From positions 1 through 64,000 of the forward strand of contig JBGSJV010000132.1 in NCBI GenBank assembly GCA_041741535.1: DNA of 64,000 nt. Direction: 5' to 3'. The translations under genes and the position numbers were made by a program. The notes under the pieces were generated by a model that saw only the letters and a list, made by a program, of their open reading frames with translations, ran no database searches and had not been told where the DNA came from. The stretch comes from M30B19 sp041741535 (lineage in GTDB: Bacteria > Planctomycetota > Planctomycetia > Pirellulales > Pirellulaceae). Each line of letters starts with the position of its first letter. Position 1 is the first letter of the stretch. Positions 17,340-26,082 of this stretch are shown here, in pieces.

Positions 17340-18007
17340 TGCGGGCGAGTGAAAATCCTTTCTCGGTCCAGCGGATTCACTCGCTTCCGTTTAAGTTTGA
17401 CGGAGCTGAAACGCTTGCGAACCTCCAGCAGCGATTTTGGAATCAGGTTGCCTGCGGGCAGCGTCGGCAGGTCATTCTTGGGCACCACGGTGTCGGAAAG
17501 AGCACACTTTTGCGGGAATTAGGAGCGTATTGGCAGGCTGCCGGATGCGGTGTCGTGTGGTTGAATGGAGCGGATTTGCGTTTGGGTTCGTACCGACCAT
17601 GGTCGCGAAAACGGAGGACAGACGGTCGCCAACAAGTCGTCCTGGTCGACTCGGCCGAGCGGCTTTCGTGGTGGGATTGGTTCCGAATCTGGGTTCGTTT
17701 TCGGGGTACTCCGGTTTTGCAAACCGCTCATTCGGCGGGGCGATTGCCCGTTCTCTATCAGTGCGGTTCGACGTATCAACTGTTTGAACAATTGTGTGTT
17801 GAGTTGCTGGGCGACCAGTGGCATAGGTTCGATGCCGCGTGTCCTCTTTCGGTCAGGCGGGAACTCTTTGAAACACAGGGTGGAGATCTGCGGCAGTGTT
17901 TTTTTGAGTTGTTTGATCGTATGGCCCAGGGGACTGGACCGTTTGGGCGGTCAACTCGTATCATAGTGGCGCCAGGGCCCCAGGTGGTTGATGTGTCTGA
18001 TGCCTGA
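17339..18007 (+). CDS. P-loop ATPase, coupled to the upstream membrane protein gene
   Basis: The start is the ATG that overlaps the previous stop by one base. The 222-residue product has Walker A GHHGVGKST (48-56) and a Walker B-like VVLVD (100-104) followed by Ser-Ala-Glu. It has no membrane segment. Relatives with this layout are AAA-type or GspA/ExeA-type ATPases, but only about 220 residues are present and no sensor motif is clear. It may bind ATP and act on the partner at 16221. The tail (about 150-222) has no known domain. infA follows 100 bp later. Confidence 0.7.
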   Translation: MRASENPFSVQRIHSLPFKFDGAETLANLQQRFWNQVACGQRRQVILGHHGVGKSTLLRELGAYWQAAGCGVVWLNGADLRLGSYRPWSRKRRTDGRQQVVLVDSAERLSWWDWFRIWVRFRGTPVLQTAHSAGRLPVLYQCGSTYQLFEQLCVELLGDQWHRFDAACPLSVRRELFETQGGDLRQCFFELFDRMAQGTGPFGRSTRIIVAPGPQVVDVSDA

Positions 18008-18108
18008 CGGGTGATGTCGCGGTTGGCCGTGACACATGATTGGTCGGTGTGGAAGGGCTATTAGCATGTCAGGTGAAGGCCGATGCGGAAGGTTTAGTTG
18101 GATCGAAT

Positions 18109-18327
18109 ATGTCGAAAGATGATGCATTTGAAGTCATGGGAACGGTAACACAGGCGCTGGCGAACACGCGTTTTCGCGTTGAACTGGAGACGGGAAATGA
18201 AGTGATGGCGCATGTTGCGGGAAAGATGCGGAAGAACTTTATTCGGATTGTTCCGGGCGACAAAGTGCGCGTGGAACTTTCACCGTATGATCTGACAAAA
18301 GGCCGGATTGTCTATCGGGAACGGTAG
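18109..18327 (+). CDS. infA: Translation initiation factor IF-1
   Basis: The 72-residue product starts MSKDDAFEVMGTV and shows the S1-type OB fold. Landmarks are RVELETGNEVMAHVAGKMRKN, split here as RVELETGNEV and AHVAGKMRKN, then GDKVRVELSPYDL and GRIVYR at the end. IF-1 binds the 30S A site with IF-2 and IF-3 during initiation. The ATG at 18109 is chosen over an in-frame codon at 18040 because the family is 71-73 residues long. It lies outside a ribosomal protein cluster here. Confidence 0.96.
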   Translation: MSKDDAFEVMGTVTQALANTRFRVELETGNEVMAHVAGKMRKNFIRIVPGDKVRVELSPYDLTKGRIVYRER

Positions 18328-18476
18328 CGATTTAAAAATAAGCGAAATTGGTTCGGATTGGGCTGTGGCCGCGAATTCTTTGTTTCCTTGGAACTGGATG
18401 TTGGGCTACAGGGTACAAACGGACGTTCCTACACGGGAAGTGTTTTTCAGAGGTGATCCTAGATTTTGGGAGTCGA

Positions 18477-20129
18477 ATGGTGATTCGGAAATTACAAAAG
18501 TGGACATGGTCGGTGCTGGCGATTTGCGTAGCGGTCGGAACTTCACTACAGGCATTGGCCCAAAGCGGTTCGGCCAATGACCCTGCCGTGATTGTGGCGA
18601 TCAAGAACATCAGTTCGCAGCTCGAAGACATCAAGTATTTAGGGGAAAAGGCCGGTTTCGGCGACCAAGTTGCGATGGTCCCAATGATGGCCCGCGGTTT
18701 TTTGGGCGGTGTTGATCTGAAGAAACCAGCTGGCGTTGCCGTGTGGTTTGATGGTCAAGAGCCCATTTCGGTAGGCATGGTTCCAGTTACGGATATCGAA
18801 GCGTTACTAGATCAATTGTCGGGGTTTGGGGTCAATGTCGATGAAGAAGGCGACTTTTACTATTTGGAGACCCCAGCCGAAGATATGGTCATCAAGGTCA
18901 AGGATGGGTACGCATTTCTGTCGAATTCTGAAGAGGCGCTGGAAAACTTGCCAGCCGACCCGGCCAAAGTTCTAGGCGATGTTAGTAAGGAATACATTTT
19001 GGGCGCGAAGGTATACGTCCAAAAGATCCCGGCTGAATTGCGGGAGATGGCTATCGAACAGATGCAGCAAGGCTTTGAACAAGCCATGGAAGAAATGGAC
19101 GAAGAGGCGTTGGCCGAGCTGCAAGCTGATGCAAATGAAATGCAAATCCAGCAAGTAATCGAGTTGATTGAAAACAGCGACGCGCTGGAAGCCGGTTTGG
19201 GAGTTCAAAAGTCAGCGGACAAGCTGGTCTTTGATATGGCCTTTACGGGGCTGCCCGGCTCGAAAATGGCCAAGACTTCCGAAGCGATGCAAGGCAAGTC
19301 CAGCAAGTTCACCAAGTTCTTGGTGGATTCGGCTGCAATGAGCATGAATGGTTTCGGCGTCATGTTGGAAGATGATAAGAAATCCGCCAAGGCGCTGTTG
19401 GCGAATTTGAAGCAAACAGCCCTGAGTGAATTGGAGAATGACGACAACATGTCTTCGGACGAGTTGGCTATGGTCCAAGGGCTGCTAAGCGATATTTTTG
19501 ATATTCTGGACAGTACCATTGACGGGGGCGCCGTCGATTTTGGTGGTACGGTCATGATGGACGAAAATGGCGCTAATTTTGTCGCGGGTGCCTCTTTGGC
19601 GAACACGACCAAGTTTGATGAAATGATTGCGAAGATTGCGGGAATGGCGAAGACGCAAAACGAAATTGCAATTGAAGTGACGGACGCGTCGATTGGCGGT
19701 GTCGGTATGAAGCAAATGGTCGTGACCCTACCCGAAGGTGTCGACCAAGAGGCGATCGATATGTTCGGCGAAAAGATCACCCTCATGATGGGGCGTGATG
19801 GTTCTGCCGCGTATTTGGCAGCGGGCACAAATCCAGCTGAATCATTCGAAGCAATTCTGAAGAACTCGGGTTCTAGCGGTGATGCGTCGGCCCAGTACAA
19901 CTTCCGAGTGGTTCCGATCCTAAAGTTTGCCTCGCGAAATCCAGAAGCCAAGGAACTATTGGGAGCGTTGCTCGAAGGGTTCAAGTCGGAAAACGACCGA
20001 ATCACGTTGCATCAAAAAATGATTCCAAATGGTGTCGAAATGCACGGCGCCATGGATGCGGATTTGATCAAGTTGTTTGCCGATCTAGGTCAAATGGCAC
20101 AAGGTCAAATGGGCGGCGCTGAGTTCTAG
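18477..20129 (+). CDS. Large acidic exported protein of unknown function
   Basis: The ATG at 18477 follows GGGAG and gives a 550-residue protein with a good signal peptide (WTWSVLAICVAVGTSLQALA, to about 27). The mature part is acidic and methionine-rich, with an amphipathic helical stretch near 180-230 (EQMQQGFEQAMEEMDEEAL). Repeating beta-alpha units such as GGVDLKKPAGVAVWF and GGTVMMDENGANFVAGA suggest two or more related half-domains. I know proteins of this build only as planctomycete hypotheticals and can give no activity. It is probably periplasmic. A terminator follows the stop. Confidence 0.75.
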   Translation: MVIRKLQKWTWSVLAICVAVGTSLQALAQSGSANDPAVIVAIKNISSQLEDIKYLGEKAGFGDQVAMVPMMARGFLGGVDLKKPAGVAVWFDGQEPISVGMVPVTDIEALLDQLSGFGVNVDEEGDFYYLETPAEDMVIKVKDGYAFLSNSEEALENLPADPAKVLGDVSKEYILGAKVYVQKIPAELREMAIEQMQQGFEQAMEEMDEEALAELQADANEMQIQQVIELIENSDALEAGLGVQKSADKLVFDMAFTGLPGSKMAKTSEAMQGKSSKFTKFLVDSAAMSMNGFGVMLEDDKKSAKALLANLKQTALSELENDDNMSSDELAMVQGLLSDIFDILDSTIDGGAVDFGGTVMMDENGANFVAGASLANTTKFDEMIAKIAGMAKTQNEIAIEVTDASIGGVGMKQMVVTLPEGVDQEAIDMFGEKITLMMGRDGSAAYLAAGTNPAESFEAILKNSGSSGDASAQYNFRVVPILKFASRNPEAKELLGALLEGFKSENDRITLHQKMIPNGVEMHGAMDADLIKLFADLGQMAQGQMGGAEF

Positions 20130-20162
20130 GAATTTGCTGCTCAACTGCAAACAGTCGTTTGA

Positions 20163-20203
20163 TCCGGAAGTGGAAGTCTTCGGCTTTAGCTTCCGGATTT
20201 TTC
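20163..20203 (+). terminator. Rho-independent terminator
   Basis: TCCGGAAG (20163-20170) and CTTCCGGA (20190-20197) form an 8-bp stem followed by a T-rich run. It lies 34 bp after the stop of the acidic exported protein gene. Confidence 0.75.
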
Positions 20204-20586
20204 GTTCCTATTTTGCCTATTTTCACGCTCTGGAGATTGACTTTGGCGGTGAATCCGTTTAATCTACGACGTGAGACATTCTCCATTCCGATCGCCTTTC
20301 TTTCTCAAGAAAGTTGGTCCGGGTTGGATTGTGAGATTATGGTGAAATTGCCGAAAAAATGGTCTAGAGGGGTAGATTCATCGGCCGTTTGCAAGCATAG
20401 TATGGGCAGGTTGGGGTGGAACTGAGTCAAATTGGGGGTATGTCGAGTGGTTCGTGTCGAGACGGATCGATCACTTGATATCCGATCTTGCGATCAACAT
20501 AGGCTAAGTCGGTTTAGCCGTTGAATTGTTAGGTTGGTGCTTAGGCAGCCATGTTTTCAACATCCTTTGTAGTTAGGTAGAGAGCT
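20204..20586. other. Intergenic region before the Gly-rich surface protein gene
   Basis: About 380 bp without a convincing gene. It must contain the promoter and leader of the gene at 20587, whose ribosome site is the AGGTAGAGAG just before its ATG. An 88-codon frame here lacks a ribosome site and crosses the terminator. Confidence 0.35.
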
Positions 20587-21714
20587 ATGAAAGAACTTTT
20601 TTCGGTTCTTCGATTGGCCGTATACGTTTTGGCTTTGCCACTGACGATCACGGCAGCTGCTTCGGCTCATCAGTGGATCAATGCATCTGCTCGTGAGCAA
20701 GTTTCGGCATCGGCTGCAGCAAACGTTGTTCGGTTGACGGACAGCGGGATGCTTCGAGGTGTTGTGAATACTTACAACAATTCAGGCAAGACTTCGGTTG
20801 GCAATTCCGTCGTCAGTTTGCTCAAGGGCACCGAAGTGGTCGCTCGAGCGAATTCGGGAATTGACGGAGCGTTCAGTTTCTCGAACGTGAATCCTGGCAA
20901 GTACACCTTCGTTTCCGCCAGCAAAGACGCGATTTCTTCGTTTGGTATCGAAGTGGTTGCAGCGAATTCAACGGAAGGTGAGGCCGCTTTGCGAGCCTTC
21001 GCCGCTCCACGAAACTCGGTGGTTGAAGGTTTTGCATCCGCTGCTGGTAAGAACGCCGCACCTGCAGTAGACGGCATCGAAGTTTTGCGAGCCACGGAAA
21101 TCGTTGACTTGGTTGACGGTGTTTTCCAAGGTAAGATCTCGGCATTTAATGGCAAGGTTTCCGGGAATACCGTTTCGTTGGTCAAGGGCAACGAAGTTGT
21201 TGCAGAAGCCACAACCGACGAACTAGGAGCGTTTGCTTTCAACGCGGTTGCTCCAGGTTTCTACTCGGTAATCGCTCGTGGCGAAGGTGGATTCGCAGCG
21301 GTCGCGGTACAGGTCAATGATTCTGCAGCGGCTGTAGCACCTGCCGAAACCGTTTACACTTCCTTGATCGTTCGTCAAGACGGATTCTCGGCAACGATGT
21401 CGGACTCCCCAGTCGAATACGAAATCGTTGAGGAAATCGTTTCGGTTGAAGTTGTTGAAGAAACACCTGTCGGCGTGCCAGGTTATGGCTACGGCAGTGG
21501 TGGAGGTTTTGGTGGCGGACAGTTTGGTGGTAGTGGCATGGGTGGCGGCGGCGGCTTCAGTTTGGGCGGGATTGGCGAGCTGATCGGTTTGGGTATCGGT
21601 GCTTGGGTTTTGACCGAAGTTGTCGACAAGATCGATAGCAACGACAACAAGCAATGGACACCAGTTCCGAATCCTCCGGCTCCAATGAGCGGTTTCAATT
21701 GGGTTTACCTGTAA
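20587..21714 (+). CDS. Exported protein with two carboxypeptidase-regulatory-like repeats and a Gly-rich tail
   Basis: The 375 residues start with a signal peptide (RLAVYVLALPLTITAAASAH). Two beta-sandwich repeats follow. Repeat 1 (about 45-125) has SVVSLLKGTEVVARA and GAFSFSNVNPGKYTFV. Repeat 2 (about 168-245) has NTVSLVKGNEVVAEA and GAFAFNAVAPGFYSVI. The match in order and wording shows an internal duplication. After an acidic segment (EYEIVEEIVSVEVVEE) comes a Gly-rich stretch near 300-320, then a short hydrophobic segment (GELIGLGIGAWVLTEVV). This layout fits a surface or outer-membrane associated structural protein. No enzymatic motif is visible. Confidence 0.8.
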   Translation: MKELFSVLRLAVYVLALPLTITAAASAHQWINASAREQVSASAAANVVRLTDSGMLRGVVNTYNNSGKTSVGNSVVSLLKGTEVVARANSGIDGAFSFSNVNPGKYTFVSASKDAISSFGIEVVAANSTEGEAALRAFAAPRNSVVEGFASAAGKNAAPAVDGIEVLRATEIVDLVDGVFQGKISAFNGKVSGNTVSLVKGNEVVAEATTDELGAFAFNAVAPGFYSVIARGEGGFAAVAVQVNDSAAAVAPAETVYTSLIVRQDGFSATMSDSPVEYEIVEEIVSVEVVEETPVGVPGYGYGSGGGFGGGQFGGSGMGGGGGFSLGGIGELIGLGIGAWVLTEVVDKIDSNDNKQWTPVPNPPAPMSGFNWVYL

Positions 21715-21747
21715 GCTTTGCGGGTAACCAAGTTAATTGATATTTCG

Positions 21748-21782
21748 AAGCGAGTCTGGTGTGAATCAGGCTCGCTTTTTTC
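21748..21782 (+). terminator. Rho-independent terminator
   Basis: AGCGAG (21749-21754) and CTCGCT (21771-21776) are the base of an imperfect stem followed by six or more T. It lies 35 bp after the stop of the Gly-rich surface protein gene. Confidence 0.75.
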
Positions 21783-21872
21783 GTTGATGGAGTGGTCATT
21801 CGCGAATAAATGTTGCGCCGAATTTCAATGCAGTCTTTGCGGTACGGAATACGTAGTATGGTGCAACGAGGC

Positions 21873-21968
21873 GTTGTCCTAAAAGAGGTCTGACCCTCTC
21901 TGGTCGTGTCTTTTTGTCTGAGATTTTACATGCATTTCAAAAGGTCAGACCCTTTGGGGACAAAGCCT
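21873..21968. repeat. Imperfect inverted-repeat element with GGTCTGACC ends
   Basis: GGTCTGACC (21887-21895) and its exact inverse GGTCAGACC (21943-21951) are extended outward by related sequence: TTGTCCTAAAAGA on the left and the inverse of CTTTGGGGACAA on the right. This makes a degenerate terminal repeat of about 22 bp around about 50 bp of AT-rich DNA. GGCGTTGT occurs on each side (21870 and 21980) but does not abut the repeats exactly. It looks like a decayed non-autonomous element. Confidence 0.5.
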
Positions 21969-22170
21969 AGAAATCATTGGGCGTTGTTAGGATGTACCGC
22001 AACGGTTGGAGCAACGAACTGACGGATCGGTATTATTCCTCGTTATAATTCCTATAAACTGCATTACTCCTATTTTGTGCAGCCCCTATCTTAGCTAAAC
22101 TGTTATTGCGGCGAATCGCAGAACGGGACGGTTGTCGCCAAAGCGTCCATTTATCCTTGGGAGAAAAAGA
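21969..22170. other. Leader region of the Pro/Cys/Val-rich protein gene
   Basis: This is AT-rich relative to its surroundings and must carry the promoter of the gene at 22171. I see nothing else here. Confidence 0.3.
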
Positions 22171-22683
22171 ATGTTCGGATCAAGATTCTTCAAGATCGTT
22201 GCAGTTTTGTCGGCTTTGGTTGGAGTGTTCACCACGACAAACTCGGCTGAAGCTGGGCTCCGTCATCGTTGTCGTGCGGTGGTTTGCCGCCCTGTGCCGT
22301 GCCCTGTTGTGGTCGTGCAACCGGTTCGCGTTATGGCCGTGCCAATGGCAATTGCTCCGCAAGCTCGAGTTCTGCCTGCTCCTGTCCGTGCTCTTCCAGT
22401 ACAAGGCTGCGGTGCTCCCGGTTTTGGTGCTCCCGGTTTCGGTGGACCTCGAGTTGTTATCAAGAAATACAAGATTACAAAGATTCGGTACAAAGTTCCG
22501 AAGAAGCCGGCGGTGGTTGTTCAACCGCGAGTTGTTCCGCAACCCTACGTTCCTGCTCCAGTGGTTTGTCCCCCGGTTTGTGCTCCTGTGATTTGCCAGC
22601 CAGTAATTTGCTGTCCAGCACCGATTATTTGTCCACCAATTTGCATCCCACGGCGATGTTGTCCAATTCGCAATTGTCGATAA
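22171..22683 (+). CDS. Small exported Pro/Val/Cys-rich protein
   Basis: The ATG at 22171 follows GGGAG and gives 170 residues with a signal peptide (IVAVLSALVGVFTTTNSAEA). The mature part is low complexity. First come Arg/Cys/Pro/Val segments (CRAVVCRPVPCPVVVVQP) and Gly-Ala-Pro turns (GCGAPGFGAPGFGG). A basic patch follows (IKKYKITKIRYKVPKKP). The tail has Cys at short intervals in CPPVCAPVICQPVICC and PRRCCPIRNC. The many cysteines suggest a disulfide-crosslinked envelope protein, which would fit the cysteine-rich walls reported for planctomycetes; that link is inference. Flanking genes are also exported proteins. Confidence 0.75.
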   Translation: MFGSRFFKIVAVLSALVGVFTTTNSAEAGLRHRCRAVVCRPVPCPVVVVQPVRVMAVPMAIAPQARVLPAPVRALPVQGCGAPGFGAPGFGGPRVVIKKYKITKIRYKVPKKPAVVVQPRVVPQPYVPAPVVCPPVCAPVICQPVICCPAPIICPPICIPRRCCPIRNCR

Positions 22684-22775
22684 AGACTTGTTGCTCGGTT
22701 AATTGAATCTCCCAATTGAAGAACCACGATTCGGAGAATTGCGAGGCCTTCGAAGGTTGGTCAGAAAAGTTGAAT

Positions 22776-22814
22776 CAAAAAAGCCATACGGTTGACGCCG
22801 TATGGCTTTTTTTG
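22776..22814. terminator. Bidirectional terminator between convergent genes
   Basis: AAGCCATACGG (22781-22791) and CCGTATGGCTT (22798-22808) make an 11-bp stem with A-runs on the left and T-runs on the right. It can end transcription from both the forward gene at 22171 and the reverse gene at 22844. Confidence 0.9.
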
Positions 22815-22843
22815 TCAATCGATATCAAGATCACAACATCGTG

Positions 22844-23449
22844 TTAATGTCCACAGTTGCAGCCAGGCCGTCCGGATGGAGCGGGGCTGGTCACTGCGTT
22901 TTCGTAGGTAGGGACAAGCGATGCTGGCGCTTGATTGTCGTAGGCGACTTCTTCGCCGCAACAATCTGATTCGTCAATCCACTGATCGGCGTAGCGCGTA
23001 CCGAAGAAGCGAATGCCGGCAATTTTTCGGAGCAGCGACCGTACCGGCTGAGCGTGGGAATGCATCGCCATGTCGTTTCCGACGCCGGTGAAATTGCCGT
23101 CGTAGTCACAAGGGTCCGGAGTTGGCGGTGTGCTGATCCACTCACCAAAATAGACCTCTCCGCATCCGTCACCGCAGGCCAGGCGATGTTTTAGACGCGC
23201 CGCTAATGGCATTCCGGCGTAGCCGCCAACAGGCACGTGAGTTCCGCCGTCGCACCGATCGCAATGCCCGGAATCACACGAGCCGGACGAATCGCCGCAG
23301 CTATCACAGTCCGATTCGTAATAGTCTGCGTGTACGACGCCGCTGCTTCCATAGTCGCGGTACGACAGGGGACGGTGACGCAGTCCCAAGCAACCACTGG
23401 AAATGAGAAGCGGTAACAACGCTAGCATCAACAGCGCTGGACGTTTCAT
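22844..23449 (-). CDS. Cys/Gly/Asp-rich lipoprotein
   Basis: The ATG at 23449 has GGAG 8 bases upstream and gives 201 residues. The signal MKRPALLMLALLPLLISSGC ends in a lipobox Cys. A striking segment follows near residues 45-70 (YYESDCDSCGDSSGSCDSG, then HCDRCDGG), which is rich in paired Cys and Asp. More Cys pairs occur in ACGDGCGEVYFGEW and DCCGEEVAY. The product is probably a membrane-anchored periplasmic or outer-membrane protein able to form disulfides or bind metal. The in-frame start at 23536 would bury the signal. Function unknown. Confidence 0.75.
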   Translation of the reverse strand: MKRPALLMLALLPLLISSGCLGLRHRPLSYRDYGSSGVVHADYYESDCDSCGDSSGSCDSGHCDRCDGGTHVPVGGYAGMPLAARLKHRLACGDGCGEVYFGEWISTPPTPDPCDYDGNFTGVGNDMAMHSHAQPVRSLLRKIAGIRFFGTRYADQWIDESDCCGEEVAYDNQAPASLVPTYENAVTSPAPSGRPGCNCGH

Positions 23450-23598
23450 TTTGGATCTCCGCAGCATGGTTTCGTGCGCCGGGTGCATCGCCGACGCTTT
23501 TGCCATACATCGGCTCGTCAAGATCGTCACAATCAATAAAATCCGTATATCCCGAAAAGTCGTCTCAGATTCCCTTTATTGACTGACGAGGTTCGACC

Positions 23599-24159
23599 AT
23601 GAATCGCAGCACATTTCTGTTTTGCGGCGTTCTCTTCGTTTTGGGAGGTTGTTCGGATTTACGCCCAGCAAGCCAACCGGACCCCTTTGTTGCCGAACGG
23701 CAGCGATTGATTGGAACGTGGAACGTTGACTTTCAAGTCAATGAAGAATTCGTTGACCAATTGCTTGATGGCGATCCTGAGCGTCCGCAGTCTGCCGAAG
23801 AACGGACGGTCCGCGGGATGGCGGAACAGTTGCTCGGAGATAAGTTGGATGACTTAAGCAAGAAGCTGGAGCAAACGGCAAGCAACTCCATGAAACTTCA
23901 GTTTTCCGCTGACGGCACATGGTCAAGTAAAACGGTTTTACCGGTCGCGCGAGGACAAAAGTCTGGAACGTGGACGATTCGCGAGAGTAACGCCGACGAC
24001 ATGCTCGTTTCGTGTACATGGAATGACGCGAAGTCCAATCAATCGGAGACGTCGGATACCCGCGTGACGTTTCTCAGTTCGGAACGAATTCGAATGGTTC
24101 CACCGAACATGGCGGGCACTGAATTGGAATTGACATTTGTCCGGGAACCTGCGAAGTAA
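23599..24159 (+). CDS. Lipoprotein, first of a tandem related pair
   Basis: GAGG precedes the ATG. The signal FLFCGVLFVLGGC ends in a lipobox Cys at about residue 18. The mature 168 residues contain RLIGTWNVDF near 36-45, a helical stretch, and then beta strands (KLQFSADGTWSS, KSGTWTIRES, RVTFLSSERIRMV). The pattern of GTW followed by SADG suggests a small lipocalin-like barrel. The next gene has the same order of features, so they may be diverged duplicates. I cannot assign a ligand. Confidence 0.75.
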   Translation: MNRSTFLFCGVLFVLGGCSDLRPASQPDPFVAERQRLIGTWNVDFQVNEEFVDQLLDGDPERPQSAEERTVRGMAEQLLGDKLDDLSKKLEQTASNSMKLQFSADGTWSSKTVLPVARGQKSGTWTIRESNADDMLVSCTWNDAKSNQSETSDTRVTFLSSERIRMVPPNMAGTELELTFVREPAK

Positions 24160-24223
24160 CGGATCTTGGCCCAATGATGCCGCCAAGCGATCCGCCGTTT
24201 ATGCAAAGGGAGTTGCAACGAAA

Positions 24224-24949
24224 ATGTCAGTCCGCCGATGCTCCGGTTTTGTAGTTGGTTCTGTCGTGTTAGTTAATTTTTTCGTGGGTTGTGGAGACGA
24301 GGCACCCAAAGCCAAGCCAAAATCCGATCCTCCGGCGCAAACGGCGCGGCAGGAGAACAACACGTTGCCGCCCCAATTGACGGCGACTAGTCCGCAATCC
24401 GGAAATGTCTCGACCGGAGAGAATCCGGCATTGAGCGAAACGCCCGCTGATTTGGGGGATTTGTTGAAGCCGTCGACGGCGAATCCACTCATTGGATCAT
24501 GGCTCGGTGCGGCCACCTTGGATACAAGCCTCCTAGCACAAAAGCTGGAACGGGTTGAAGGCGAAGAACGAGCGCGGTTGCAGAAGGTCGCCGACATCTT
24601 TTCGACTTACCAAGTTGCGATGGATTTCTATAGCGATGGCCGCTTGGGGATGGTGGTTCAATTCTCGTTGGATGGCAAGGAACAATTGATTAGTGCCACC
24701 GGATCCTGGAAAGAAGTTCAGCGAGATGCTGAGTCGATCGTCGTCGAATTGGTGGAGCAGATTGAAGGTCAAGCCGCGAACACGAGCCAGGTACGAATCA
24801 TGATCCATCCTGACGGCCAACAAATTGCTCGTCCGGCCGAGTTGGACGCTCAACTGTCCGTTTGCGAGCCAATGTTCATATTCAATCGTATTCCCGAAGA
24901 TTTTGCCCAGCAGATGGCCGCTCAGCCGGACGGGACAATGTTAAAGTAG
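24224..24949 (+). CDS. Lipoprotein, second of the tandem pair
   Basis: The ATG at 24224 is preferred, giving 241 residues with signal GFVVGSVVLVNFFVGC and a lipobox Cys near 23. A Pro/Ser/Thr linker follows. The barrel-like part has LIGSWLGAA near 90, MDFYSDGRLGMVVQFSLDG and SATGSWKEV. These parallel LIGTWNVDF, FSADGTW and SGTWTI in the gene before it. Both genes are on the same strand with a 64-bp gap. An earlier in-frame start at 24137 would overlap the first gene and hide the signal. Envelope location is likely; the role is unknown. Confidence 0.75.
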   Translation: MSVRRCSGFVVGSVVLVNFFVGCGDEAPKAKPKSDPPAQTARQENNTLPPQLTATSPQSGNVSTGENPALSETPADLGDLLKPSTANPLIGSWLGAATLDTSLLAQKLERVEGEERARLQKVADIFSTYQVAMDFYSDGRLGMVVQFSLDGKEQLISATGSWKEVQRDAESIVVELVEQIEGQAANTSQVRIMIHPDGQQIARPAELDAQLSVCEPMFIFNRIPEDFAQQMAAQPDGTMLK

Positions 24950-25140
24950 GTGCCCTGCGGTAAAATTCGTGTCTATGTGCGTCGCAGGACTTGCACCAGT
25001 CGTGCCGAGCCATCCGAAAATGCCGTGTTTCGCTTGGTGTTGCTTCCGAAAAACCTAAGTAGTAGCCGCCCCGAGCTTCGTTCGAGATGCTTGGGGCAGG
25101 CACGGGGTTTCTCTGCCTGCGGAAAGCGACGAGCGGTGTT

Positions 25141-26082
25141 ATGGGACGAACAAACTATTACTGGTCGACGATTTTGACGTTGGGATTTGTAGCGTTACTG
25201 CTTCCGGGACAACTGTTCGCGGCTCAGCAGAAAAGCAACGACGACAAGCTGAAAATTGGCAACGGTGCGATCTTGCGCCGTTTGTTTGGCGACGCGGAGT
25301 CGACCAAGCAAAAAATGGAAAAGGCTCGGACCGCCCAAAAAGAGAGCTTCGATGCGACGCGGCAACGCTTGGCCAGTGAAACCGAACGGCTAAAGGAAAA
25401 GCTGGGCTTCAAGCAACCTGCCGACAAAGAGGAATCGCGGGATGAGGAACCCTCCATTGCCGAACGAAATCCAGTTCGGAATTCTTCCACGGCCGAGCCA
25501 CGCAGCCAATTCGCTCCACAAGCTCCAAACCGTCTTTCGATCTCTGACCAAGCGCGGACTCGAACCCCAGCCACGCCTGCGGCGGCAATCGTCCGTCCGC
25601 CAGCTCAACCGCTGAATACTCAAGGTCGGTCGGCGCCCATTCGTCCAGCAGCGAACGTACCGTCATCCAATCAGGTGCCCCGCCTCGCCATTTCGGACGA
25701 AGCACCGGCACCGCGAAACCAACCGAGAGTTCCTAGCCAACCCACGTTTGTTTCACCGCCTGCCGGGACAACCGCGACGAACTCGTCGACCTTGGAAGTC
25801 GAAGACCCGAAGCCAACCCCAGCGACGTTTGGTGCCTTTGGGATTATCGTCGATGCCAATGCCTCGGGGTTGTTGATCAAATCCGTCAAACCAAAATCCG
25901 TGGCTGCGAATATTGGCCTTCGTGCCGGCGACCGGATCACCAATGTTGCGGGTCTAGATGTCACAGCGGTTGAGGAAATCGATAGCTTGGTCGAAGTCTT
26001 GGAGCCTGAAGACGAATTTGAAATCACTTTCCAGCGTGATGGCAAGACTCAAACGGACTCCTTTTCGATCCCAAAATTATAG
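25141..26082 (+). CDS. Exported PDZ-domain protein
   Basis: Taken from the ATG at 25141, the product has 313 residues. A signal or anchor segment (STILTLGFVALLLPGQLFAA) is followed by a charged helical stretch (about 40-105: EKARTAQKESFDATRQRL). A long Pro/Ala/Arg-rich linker leads to one C-terminal PDZ domain (about 235-313). PDZ landmarks are AFGIIVDANASG, PKSVAANIGLRAGDRITNV and EFEITFQRDGK. No protease domain is present, so it is more likely a scaffold or a binder of C-terminal peptides in the periplasm. The start at 25087 is possible but would precede the signal by 18 residues. Confidence 0.8.
   Translation: MGRTNYYWSTILTLGFVALLLPGQLFAAQQKSNDDKLKIGNGAILRRLFGDAESTKQKMEKARTAQKESFDATRQRLASETERLKEKLGFKQPADKEESRDEEPSIAERNPVRNSSTAEPRSQFAPQAPNRLSISDQARTRTPATPAAAIVRPPAQPLNTQGRSAPIRPAANVPSSNQVPRLAISDEAPAPRNQPRVPSQPTFVSPPAGTTATNSSTLEVEDPKPTPATFGAFGIIVDANASGLLIKSVKPKSVAANIGLRAGDRITNVAGLDVTAVEEIDSLVEVLEPEDEFEITFQRDGKTQTDSFSIPKL

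Noticed and set aside
20159..20425. An 88-codon frame in the gap after 20129
   Set aside because: It includes the terminator at 20163 and has no ribosome site or coding pattern.
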